From: Firmicutes bacterium UBA911
Lineage (GTDB): Bacteria; Bacillota; Desulfotomaculia; Desulfotomaculales; Desulforudaceae
Length of the DNA stretch: 8,997 nt
Reading direction: 5' to 3'
NCBI GenBank assembly: GCA_002294005.1
Contig: DBEH01000033.1
Coordinates: forward strand, 1-8,997
The stretch's first letter is position 1. Each line of letters starts with the position of its first letter. Positions 1 through 5,921 of this stretch are shown piece by piece. The notes below the pieces were generated by a model. It did no database searches and had not been told where the DNA came from. It was given only the letters and a program-made list of their open reading frames with translations. The position numbers were made by a program, and so were the translations under genes.

Positions 1-108
1 ACCCCGATCATGGGGGCGGTGGCCCACAACATCGGGTCCGTGCTGGTGATATTGAACTCGGTCCGTCTCCTCGCTTTTCGGCCCGGGCGGGGCTTTGCCG
101 CCACATAA
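1..108 (+). CDS. C-terminal end of a heavy-metal (P1B) P-type ATPase, cut by the window edge
   Basis: Frame 1 is open from the first base to a TAA at 106-108 and gives 35 residues. They include AHNIGSVLVILNSVRLL, which matches the conserved last membrane helix of CPx-type heavy-metal ATPases (Zn/Cd/Co or Cu exporters), where an 'HN.GS..V..NS.RL' pattern is typical. The catalytic domains lie outside the window, so the metal cannot be named. The gene converges on the P2-type ATPase on the other strand with only 8 bases between the stop codons and no hairpin with a T-run between them. The product would be an inner-membrane metal efflux pump. The match rests on one short motif, but the pattern is characteristic and the hydrophobic frame ends cleanly. 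Confidence 0.72.
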   Translation, partial: TPIMGAVAHNIGSVLVILNSVRLLAFRPGRGFAAT

Positions 109-116
109 TTATTCGG

Positions 117-2867
117 CTAATCGGCGCTTTTCAGGCGGCGGCGCACCAGTTTTTCCAGTTCAATGGCCAGGAAGCCAGGCGTGGCCGCCAGGGCGATGTA
201 CGCCCACCATTCGGCCGGGAAAGGCAATGTTCGGAACGGACTGAAGCCGAGGAGCGGTTCGCTGTAGACAATCAACAACTGCAGCCCCAGTGTAAATGAC
301 GCCCCCGCCAGGAGCCAGCGATTCGAAAACGGATTCATGGTGAAGGCCGAGGCGGTGAGCCACCTTGCGGTGCCCAGGTAGGCCAACTGCACCATCACGA
401 TGGTGGTGAAAGCTACCGTCTGGGCCTGGGCGAGCACAGTGCCGGAGGGGTGGCCGCCGGCACCGTTCACATACAGCAGGAACATGGTGAGCGCGGCCCC
501 CGCCGAAACCACCGACACGATGGCCACCTTCAAGATGAACAACCGGTTGACCAGCGCGCCCGCCGGGTCCCGCGGCGGGCGGTCCAAAGTGCCCCGCTCC
601 TTCGGTTCGTGGCTCAGCGGAATGGCGCAGGCTACGGCCATGACCAGGTTCACCCAAAGGATCTGGATCGGTTCCACCGGGAGGCGCAGAGCAAATACCG
701 GCACCAGCGGCGCTATCAGCACCGCGCCCAGCACCACCAGTCCCTGCCCGCCGTTGGTGGGGAGCAAGAACAAAATTACTTTCCAGATGTTGTTAAAGGT
801 GTGCCGCCCCTCCTCCACGGCCCGGACGATGCTGGCGAAGTTGTCGTCGGCCAACACCATGTCCGACGCCTCCTTGGACACCTGGGTGCCGGTGATACCC
901 ATGGCGATGCCGATGTCGGCGGCCGACAGCGCCGGGGCATCGTTCACCCCGTCTCCGGTGACCGCCACCACGTGGCCGTGCCGCTTGAGCTGCTGCACGA
1001 TCCGGTACTTGTGTTCCGGGTCCGCCCGGGCATACACCGAGACCGATTCGACCACCGCGTAGAGTTGGTCGTCGCTCATGGCCTCGATTTCCGATCCGGT
1101 CACCGTGCGCTCCTCGCCCAACCCGATCTGCAACTGAGTGGCGATGGCCCTGGCGGTATGGGCGTGGTCGCCGGTGATCATCACCACCCGGATCCCGGCC
1201 CGGAGACAATCCCTCACCGCCGCCGCCGCTTCCTCCCGGGGCGGGTCGATCATTCCTTGCAGCCCCAGAAAAACCATTCCGGTGAGGTCGTCGGTAGTGA
1301 TGGACGTCACGTGGCTCGGAACGTGTTTTTGGGCCATGCCCAAGACCCGCATCGCGTCGGCGGCCATGTTGTCCACCTCGGCGACGATCCGCCGTGCGGC
1401 GAGGTCGGTGGTGATGCCGTCCTCCAATTGGCTGGCGCACATCGCCACCACCCGCTCGGGTGAACCCTTGACGCAGATCAAGTTCTCCCGGGAGCTTGCG
1501 CGCACCAACACGGCCATGTACTGCAGTTCCGAATCGAACGGAATCTCGTCCAGACGCTCGTCCCGGCCGTTGATGCCCGCCTTGAGGGCGGCGACCACCA
1601 GGGCGCCTTCGGTGGGGTCGCCGGTGATGCCGTACGCGCCGCTGTCGTCGCCGCCTCCGGCACCTTGTTGGTTGAGGACGGCGTTGTTGCACAAGTAGCC
1701 GGCGCGCAAGGTCTCGAACAGATCCGGTGCTTGTTTTTCGGGCCACGCGATCAGGTTTTCGTCTTCGTCCTTGAATTCGCCCCGCGGTTCGTAACCCACG
1801 CCGGTGATCACGTAGCTCCGGCCGCCGGCGAACACCTCGCGCACCGTCATCTCGTTCCTGGTCAGTGTTCCGGTCTTGTCGGAACAAACGACCGTGGCGC
1901 AGCCCAGGGTTTCCACGGCGGGCAGGCGCCGAATCAAGGCGTTGCGGCGCGCCATGGCCGTCACTCCCAGCGAGAAGGCGGCGATCAGGGCCGCCGGCAG
2001 GCCTTCGGGCACCATGGCCACCACCATGCCCACCGAGGCCATGAAGATGTACCCGAGTTCGTAACCCAGATGCAGCCCCAGGGCGAAGTTCACGGCGCTG
2101 AGCGCGAAGATGCCGATCATGATCGCCCTAGTAAACTGGCCGATCTTTTTCAAAATAGGCGGGGTGGGTTTTTGCGTGCCGGTAATGAGGCCCGAAATCT
2201 TTCCCATCTCGGTGCGCGGGCCGGTGGCGGTCACCACCCCGCGCCCCACGCCCCGCGCCACGAAAGTGCCGCTGAAGGCCATGTTCCGCTGATCGCCCAG
2301 CGGCAAGCGCCTGTGGTGGTCGTGTGGTTCGGAGCGCTTGCCGGTGGGCACCGACTCCCCGGTCAGCAGGGCCTCGTCCAGCGCCAGATTCTTGCCGGCG
2401 ATCAGGCGCAGATCGGCGGGCACTCGCTCCCCGGCCTCCAGCAGCACCACGTCGCCGGGCACCAGGTCACGGGTGGCCGTCGTCCGCGCCTCACCGTCAC
2501 GCAGTACCCGGCACTGAGGGACCATCATCTGCCGCAGGGCACCGATCGCCCCCTCGGCCTTGCCCTCCTGGATGAAGCCGATGATCGCCGTGGCCAGCAC
2601 CACCGCCAGGATCACCCAGCAATCCAGGTGCTTGCCCAGCCCAAACGCCACCACCGCGGCCACCATGAGCACATAGAGCAACGGGTTGTGAAACTGCAGC
2701 AGGAAGCGGGCCAGCGGGCCGCGGGCCCTGAGTTCCAGCTCGTTCGGCCCGTACGCTTGCAGGCGCCGGGAGACCTCACCCGGCGTCAGCCCCTCTTCGG
2801 TGGTTTTCAATTCGGCCAGCGCCTCCTCGACGGAGAGCGCGTAATACCGCACTTGCTGGTCAACCAT
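117..2867 (-). CDS. P2-type cation-transporting P-type ATPase (calcium-pump-like)
   Basis: Complete 916-residue membrane ion pump, the usual length for P2 ATPases. Counting from the ATG at 2867: cation-ATPase N-terminal domain (about 7-75), A-domain loop LTGES (168-172), M4 motif PEGLP (287-291), phosphorylation site DKTGTLT with Asp330, nucleotide-binding KGSPE (467-471), MITGD (563-567), hinge TGDGVNDAP (637-645), then six C-terminal helices. All catalytic residues are present. The open frame begins at a GTG (2876), but a Shine-Dalgarno-like AAAGGGGTG ends six bases before the ATG at 2867, so I prefer that start. Compared by eye with the SERCA calcium sites, M4 Glu (288) and the M5 and M6 Asn (705, 740) are kept. 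The M5 Glu is Gln708, the M6 Asp is Ala744 and the M6 Thr is Met743. It resembles the bacterial CtpF/PacL-like branch; the transported ion is uncertain. It stands alone on its strand. Confidence 0.93.
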   Translation of the reverse strand: MVDQQVRYYALSVEEALAELKTTEEGLTPGEVSRRLQAYGPNELELRARGPLARFLLQFHNPLLYVLMVAAVVAFGLGKHLDCWVILAVVLATAIIGFIQEGKAEGAIGALRQMMVPQCRVLRDGEARTTATRDLVPGDVVLLEAGERVPADLRLIAGKNLALDEALLTGESVPTGKRSEPHDHHRRLPLGDQRNMAFSGTFVARGVGRGVVTATGPRTEMGKISGLITGTQKPTPPILKKIGQFTRAIMIGIFALSAVNFALGLHLGYELGYIFMASVGMVVAMVPEGLPAALIAAFSLGVTAMARRNALIRRLPAVETLGCATVVCSDKTGTLTRNEMTVREVFAGGRSYVITGVGYEPRGEFKDEDENLIAWPEKQAPDLFETLRAGYLCNNAVLNQQGAGGGDDSGAYGITGDPTEGALVVAALKAGINGRDERLDEIPFDSELQYMAVLVRASSRENLICVKGSPERVVAMCASQLEDGITTDLAARRIVAEVDNMAADAMRVLGMAQKHVPSHVTSITTDDLTGMVFLGLQGMIDPPREEAAAAVRDCLRAGIRVVMITGDHAHTARAIATQLQIGLGEERTVTGSEIEAMSDDQLYAVVESVSVYARADPEHKYRIVQQLKRHGHVVAVTGDGVNDAPALSAADIGIAMGITGTQVSKEASDMVLADDNFASIVRAVEEGRHTFNNIWKVILFLLPTNGGQGLVVLGAVLIAPLVPVFALRLPVEPIQILWVNLVMAVACAIPLSHEPKERGTLDRPPRDPAGALVNRLFILKVAIVSVVSAGAALTMFLLYVNGAGGHPSGTVLAQAQTVAFTTIVMVQLAYLGTARWLTASAFTMNPFSNRWLLAGASFTLGLQLLIVYSEPLLGFSPFRTLPFPAEWWAYIALAATPGFLAIELEKLVRRRLKSAD

Positions 2868-2896
2868 CCCGGACACCCCTTTATCAAGTTGATTCT

Positions 2897-2927
2897 ATAA
2901 TAGTACGGGCGTGGCCTTGATCCCCAA
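2897..2927 (-). promoter_or_regulatory. Weak candidate promoter for the P2 ATPase
   Basis: On the minus strand a TATTAT (2902-2897) lies 19 bases after a TTGGGG (2927-2922), placing a start site near 2890 and a leader of about 23 bases before the ATG. The -10 is fair, the -35 is poor and the spacing is long. It is listed because this is the only AT-rich box close upstream of the gene. Confidence 0.28.
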
Positions 2928-3257
2928 TCTACTTCTAGGTGCTGAAGACTGTCAAGCAGTCCCCTGCAGCACGTGCTGAGCATCCGGACGCTGCAGAAAA
3001 TGACCGCGTTGCCGGAGCGGTTTGTGATCAGCCAAAACCTGAAGTCCCAAAGTGGTTAGCGATACCTTCATTCAGGTGGCGCTGGATTCGTAACAATAAC
3101 GCCCGGTCCTCTGTCTTTTGTGTCGGGAGTATCGCTAAAACGGGGCGAATTTGGCCGGTTTGAAGCGTGTTTTGAGCCGGTACTGATTTTAATTATCGCT
3201 GGGTTGGATGGTTTCGCGGCCTGGGGCATGATCGCCGGGATCCCGGCCTACAAAAAG
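2903..3257. other. Gap without a convincing gene; low-GC accessory DNA
   Basis: The stretch between the P2 ATPase and the MNT gene holds the possible ATPase promoter at its left edge and little else I can name. One plus-strand frame is open from 2973 to a TAG at 3057-3059 and again from 3060 to a TAA at 3285-3287. Its last part encodes a hydrophobic segment (PVLILIIAGLDGFAAWGMIA) followed by YKKSKG. Third-position GC there is only about half, unlike the strongly GC-ending codons of the main genes, and no ribosome binding site precedes the GTG at 3120. It may be a decayed gene. A 14-base palindrome, GCCGGGATCCCGGC, sits at 3234-3247 just after the MNT stop, but has no T-run. I recognise no transposase or RNA gene. 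Confidence 0.4.
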
Positions 3258-3617
3258 TCAAAAGGCAGACTCCGACCCCATCAGTAACACTCCCTCCTTG
3301 GTCATCCTGCTCAAAGTCCCTTCCATGTTTTTGTATTCTTCCTCCGTATAAAGATGCGGTTCAAGGCGGGGGATGTCGAGTACTTTTTTGACGGTAGCAA
3401 ACGCATCATCTCGCCGTTCCCCCTTATAAACGACAAGAAGGTCAATATCGCTCCCCACAGTGTAGTTCCCCTTGGCATAAGAGCCAAAAAGAACCACCTG
3501 GACCAGTGAGAGCCGTCTCCCAAGCTCCTCAAGCCTTTCGGAGAGGACTTGGATGATTTCCTCCCGATCAAATTCTGGATAGAAGACCCGCACAGAACCT
3601 GACGATCCTTTCCGCAT
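3258..3617 (-). CDS. MNT-type nucleotidyltransferase, likely antitoxin partner of HEPN
   Basis: A 119-residue minimal nucleotidyltransferase. The core VVLFGSYAKGN...GSDIDLLVV (41-63) carries the family signature GS-x10-DxD, with Gly45-Ser46 and metal-binding Asp57 and Asp59; Glu86 in LEPHLY could be the third acidic ligand. Proteins of this family next to HEPN genes act as antitoxins, in characterised MntA-HepT pairs by adding AMP to the HEPN partner; applying that here is inference. The gene follows the HEPN gene on the same strand and its ATG (3617) lies inside it, a 50-base overlap that suggests translational coupling. A GTG at 3593 is an alternative start; neither has an ideal ribosome binding site. 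The frame stays open further upstream to 3881, but that extension has no MNT similarity and only mirrors the HEPN gene. Confidence 0.85.
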   Translation of the reverse strand: MRKGSSGSVRVFYPEFDREEIIQVLSERLEELGRRLSLVQVVLFGSYAKGNYTVGSDIDLLVVYKGERRDDAFATVKKVLDIPRLEPHLYTEEEYKNMEGTLSRMTKEGVLLMGSESAF

Positions 3618-3960
3618 GCGCAATGAGCCTCTTTGCCTCCTCCTCGGTATATCGTGTTCGGGGAGAACCCGATGGATGGGCATTCGGATACCTCGTCGGG
3701 ATATACGCTTTATCCAGCTCCAACGCGCTATTTTCAAGTTCCTTTGAAACCGGGTGCCTTCTGGATAGCTCCTTAAGCAGATCGGCCACCGAATGGCCCC
3801 AAGCCTCGGCGCCCATCTTCTGAAAGACGGCTTTAACCGCCTTTTCTGCGGCCTGTTGGGATGAAAAGCAAGCCCAGTCATAAAAGCCCCCGTTTAGATC
3901 GCTTTTGGCATGTACCAAGTCTCCCTCCGCCTGATCCATCCAATCACGGCTTCTCTCCAC
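3568..3960 (-). CDS. HEPN-domain protein, likely RNase toxin of a HEPN-MNT pair
   Basis: A 130-residue all-helical HEPN-domain protein of usual length. The N-terminus MERSRDWMDQAEGDL and the helix WACFSSQQAAEKAVKAVF (29-46) are textbook for the family; GHS at 55-57 matches the conserved 'H' before the LL helix. The segment TRYPNAHPSG contains Arg90-x4-His95, which fits the Rx4-6H catalytic pattern of HEPN ribonucleases, so an active RNase is plausible. The start is a GTG at 3960, preceded by GAGGTG ten bases away, and the start sequence agrees with relatives; an ATG eight codons in is less likely. It comes first in a two-gene unit with the MNT gene, the toxin-first order known for such modules. 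Codon use is less GC-ending than in the flanking genes, which hints at horizontal transfer. The toxin role is inferred from the family. Confidence 0.87.
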   Translation of the reverse strand: MERSRDWMDQAEGDLVHAKSDLNGGFYDWACFSSQQAAEKAVKAVFQKMGAEAWGHSVADLLKELSRRHPVSKELENSALELDKAYIPTRYPNAHPSGSPRTRYTEEEAKRLIAHAERIVRFCAGLLSRI

Positions 3961-4010
3961 AGTTGGACGACACCTCGCTTATACCCAAGACTTGATAACC
4001 GGCCGAAGTC

Positions 4011-4019
4011 AGTATACCA
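4011..4019 (-). promoter_or_regulatory. Extended -10 promoter for the HEPN-MNT pair
   Basis: On the minus strand TGGTATACT gives a TG-n-TATACT extended -10 element (TG at 4019-4018, hexamer 4016-4011). A clear -35 is missing, which extended -10 promoters tolerate. Transcription would begin near 4004, leaving a leader of about 44 bases before the GTG at 3960. Confidence 0.45.
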
Positions 4020-4159
4020 TGCGTTACGGTTTCTGAATACTTTTTATCAAATTCTGCAAATTGATTTGCCGGACGGCCCGCCGCCGAATGATAATCGGCC
4101 CGCGGGGCACAATGAAAGCGGACGCTTTTGGCCCGAATTGCGCTGGGGGTGATTTCCGA

Positions 4160-4456
4160 GTGGAAACGGATGTCGAATGGCACGACTGGAAGCGGCTCTT
4201 GGGAACGGCGGTGCACGCCGCCAAAGCGGTGGGCGTGCCCGATAGATACATCGAAGAAGTGGCCTACCGGATCGGCGGGGTGCTGGCCGACCACTTCGAC
4301 CCCGGAAACCGGGAACAGCGCCTGATCAAGGAACTCTGGGAACAGGGCAACGAGGGCGAAAAGCGGGCCCTGGCGGCCCTATTCGCCCGGATGCTCGACA
4401 ACGACGCCGGCCGCCCGGGACCGGCGGATACCGCGAGGCAATCCGACACCCATTGA
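4160..4456 (+). CDS. DUF3243-family small protein
   Basis: A 98-residue soluble protein of unknown function. The pattern WHDWKRLLGTAVHAAKAVGV, then YIEEVAYRIGGVLADHFDPG, then REQRLIKELWEQGNEGEKRA follows the DUF3243 family (B. subtilis YmfJ type: 'WDSWKNFLG...A...IG.YLA..V....E...L..LW..A...E'). I chose the GTG at 4160 because GGGGGTGA, close to the ideal ribosome binding site, lies seven bases before it and the family similarity starts a few residues later. An ATG at 4112, with weak upstream purines, and one at 4061 would add 16 and 33 residues that show no family match. It stands alone, divergent from the HEPN-MNT pair and convergent with the stress protein (44 bases between stops, no clear terminator). 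The last 18 residues are polar and variable. The family is mostly Firmicute. Confidence 0.8.
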   Translation: METDVEWHDWKRLLGTAVHAAKAVGVPDRYIEEVAYRIGGVLADHFDPGNREQRLIKELWEQGNEGEKRALAALFARMLDNDAGRPGPADTARQSDTH

Positions 4457-4500
4457 ATTTGAACGGTTAAGGCGCGAACAGGAACAGGCCGTGCTCGGTT

Positions 4501-4920
4501 TTAACGGATCACGATCACGGGGCAGCGGGCCAACTGAATCACTTTACGGGCGACGCTGCCGAACAGCATGGCGCCCAGCCGGCTCTGGCCGGTGGCCCCG
4601 ACAATGATGTGATCGCAATCGTTCTCGCGGGCGTACTCGGCAATCACCTGCCCGGGATCTCCCGGCAGGGAGATCTTCTCCACCGGAACACCCTGGGTGT
4701 CGAAAACCCCGGCCGCTTCGTCCAGAATGCCTTGGGAGCGCCGGCGAAGGGCGTTTTCGATGTTTACGTGCGCGTCGTACTCCCGGAGGTTGGGGATCTT
4801 GTACACGCTCAGCAGAATCACCCGGGCTTCGGGGTGATGCTTCACGAGTCTGCTCGCGTACTCGACCGCGGTCTGGGCGTTTTCCGAACTGTCGGTGGCC
4901 ACGAGCACCTTCTTGAACAC
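4501..4920 (-). CDS. Universal stress protein (UspA family, ATP-binding type)
   Basis: A 139-residue cytoplasmic UspA-fold protein of normal single-domain length. The N-terminus MFKKVLVATDSSENAQ is typical. The C-terminal nucleotide loop VGATGQSRLGAMLFGSVA has Gly108-x2-Gly111-x9-Gly121-Ser122, the G-2x-G-9x-G(S/T) motif of ATP-binding members, and the protein ends in the usual beta strand CPVIVIR. Start choice: the frame opens with GTG at 4926, but a perfect AGGAGGT (4934-4928) is only one base from it and seven from the second GTG (4920), so translation should begin at 4920, which also gives the family's usual first residues. It has its own promoter (4985-5012). Members help cells survive starvation or energy stress; the specific role here is unknown. 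Confidence 0.93.
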   Translation of the reverse strand: MFKKVLVATDSSENAQTAVEYASRLVKHHPEARVILLSVYKIPNLREYDAHVNIENALRRRSQGILDEAAGVFDTQGVPVEKISLPGDPGQVIAEYARENDCDHIIVGATGQSRLGAMLFGSVARKVIQLARCPVIVIR

Positions 4921-4984
4921 GGGCACGACCTCCTCTCGGAATACTCCAAGTGATGGGGAGAAAATGCTGTCTTTTCACCACCAA

Positions 4985-5012
4985 GGTATACCTTTCGACC
5001 GGCTTGTGTCAA
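4985..5012 (-). promoter_or_regulatory. Sigma-A type promoter of the universal stress protein gene
   Basis: On the minus strand a perfect TTGACA (5012-5007) is followed after 16 bases by TATACC (4990-4985). Transcription would start near 4978, giving a leader of about 58 bases that ends in the strong AGGAGGT site. This is the best promoter in the window, and it lies four bases downstream of a perfect inverted repeat. Confidence 0.65.
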
Positions 5013-5016
5013 TTAA

Positions 5017-5051
5017 TCAGGAGCACCCCTGGTTCGGCGGGGTGCTCCTGA
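5017..5051. repeat. Perfect 13-bp inverted repeat with 9-base loop
   Basis: TCAGGAGCACCCC (5017-5029) and GGGGTGCTCCTGA (5039-5051) are exact reverse complements around TGGTTCGGC. The stem is GC-rich and would be very stable in RNA. It is not a classic terminator because neither side has a T-run; the minus-strand flank is ATTAATTG. It sits directly upstream of the -35 box of the stress-protein promoter and downstream of the small membrane ORF on the same strand. It could therefore be an operator or activator site, or a weak terminator that insulates the two units. The core GGTGCTCC recurs at 5364-5371 within CTGGTGCTCCAG. Confidence 0.85.
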
Positions 5052-5212
5052 GCATTGAGCCCATCACCAGCGTAATGTGCCCGTCGGTTTCCGGCCGGCC
5101 AAGACGCAGCCCTGGTCGGGTCGACAACCTGCCGGCCGACCCTCACTTCAGGATGATCTGCTCCGGGGACTGCTTCGGCACGTGGCGCACCCCCGCCGGC
5201 TGGGCGGGTTCC

Positions 5213-5308
5213 TCAGGAGCCGGTGTACAGCAGGTAGACGACCACGGCCGCCGCGATCAGCACGACCGGCACCAGGAACCGCCCGAATGGGGATCTTTTC
5301 CCGCTCAC
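5213..5308 (-). CDS. Small single-helix membrane protein (31 residues), possibly frameshifted
   Basis: The minus strand has GGAGGTGA five bases before a GTG (5308), followed by 30 more codons and TGA. The peptide starts with a basic stretch (SGKRSPFGRF) followed by a long hydrophobic helix (FLVPVVLIAAAVVVYLLY, about residues 11-28) and ends TGS. Positive residues before the helix predict the N-terminus in the cytoplasm. About 28 of 31 codons end in G or C, as in the real genes here. An in-frame ATG two codons upstream overlaps the ribosome binding site and is unlikely as the start. Just past the stop, another frame continues as a coding-like tail to 5143, so the full protein may be about 55 residues with a frameshift. 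I recognise no family. It lies upstream of the stress-protein promoter on the same strand. Confidence 0.6.
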   Translation of the reverse strand: MSGKRSPFGRFLVPVVLIAAAVVVYLLYTGS

Positions 5309-5415
5309 GCACATCACCTCCCTAGCCATGTCTTCGGGTCATGCCTTTGGAGTTCTTCTGCCTGGTGCTCCAGATTTCCTGCTTGTGGCAACACGTTTTG
5401 CCCCGGCGTTTTCTG

Positions 5416-5424
5416 TGCTATGAT
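5416..5424 (+). promoter_or_regulatory. Extended -10 promoter for the dCMP deaminase gene
   Basis: TGCTATGAT gives a TG-n-TATGAT extended -10 (hexamer 5419-5424). Upstream, TTTTGC lies 17 bases before it as a weak -35. Transcription would start near 5431, about 40 bases before the preferred GTG start. Confidence 0.5.
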
Positions 5425-5471
5425 ACCCTTGACAGGCCGGGCCAACCCCGATGGAGAGGAGTATCCCGCCC

Positions 5472-5921
5472 GTGCGACCAACCTGGGACGAAATCTTCAT
5501 GGAGCAGGCGCACCTGATGGCCCGCCGCTCCACCTGCCTGCGCCGGCAGGTCGGCGCCGTGCTGGTCCGCGACAACCGGGCCATTGCCAGCGGCTACAAC
5601 GGCCCGCCTTCCGGTCTGCCGCACTGCGACGAACGCGGCGGCTGCCTGCGGGAGCAACTGGGGGTGCCGAGCGGGCACCGCCAGGAAATCTGCCGGGCCC
5701 TGCACGCCGAGCAGAACGTGATCTTGCAGTTGGCCATCACCGGCCTGAACGGGCGCGACACCGTCCTGTACGTCACCCACTTCCCGTGCTTCACCTGCGC
5801 CAAGCTCTTGGTGCAGCTCGGGGTCCGCCGGATCATCTGCCAGCTTGGGTATCCCGACCAGTTTTCAGCCGACCTCCTGGAGGAAGCCGGAATCCAACTG
5901 TACTTAATGCGCGAAGGTTGA
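5472..5921 (+). CDS. dCMP deaminase (ComEB-like cytidine/deoxycytidylate deaminase)
   Basis: A 149-residue zinc deaminase that would convert dCMP to dUMP, feeding thymidylate synthesis. From the GTG at 5472 the N-terminus reads MRPTWDEIFMEQAHLMARRS, then TCLRRQVGAVLVRD, typical of the family. The zinc site is visible: His78-Ala-Glu80 (HAE, with Glu80 as proton shuttle) and Pro105-Cys106-x2-Cys109 (PCFTC). The segment GYNGPPSGLPHCDERGGCLR supplies the extra Cys/His region common in dCMP deaminases. Start choice: an ATG at 5451 would add seven residues but lacks a ribosome binding site, whereas GGAGAGGAG (5453-5461) precedes the GTG by ten bases. It is a single gene with its own promoter; the 3' end overlaps the convergent YkgJ-type gene by 18 bases. 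In Firmicutes the homologue is often called comEB, though no other com gene is seen here. Confidence 0.92.
   Translation: MRPTWDEIFMEQAHLMARRSTCLRRQVGAVLVRDNRAIASGYNGPPSGLPHCDERGGCLREQLGVPSGHRQEICRALHAEQNVILQLAITGLNGRDTVLYVTHFPCFTCAKLLVQLGVRRIICQLGYPDQFSADLLEEAGIQLYLMREG

Noticed and set aside
450..2900. Long plus-strand open frames inside the P2 ATPase gene
   Set aside because: They are antisense shadows of a GC-rich gene: no known domain, low-complexity His/Gly/Arg/Pro composition, and the minus-strand gene is certain.
3234..3247. Palindrome GCCGGGATCCCGGC just after the MNT stop, as a terminator
   Set aside because: The stem would be only five pairs with a four-base loop and no T-run follows on either strand; probably chance in GC-rich DNA.
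3618..3881. N-terminal extension of the MNT gene to 3881
   Set aside because: It lies inside the HEPN gene in another frame, is Arg-rich and shows no MNT similarity; similarity begins after the ATG at 3617.
4457..4500. Shared terminator between the DUF3243 and stress-protein genes
   Set aside because: No stem with a following T-run could be found in this 44-base convergent gap.
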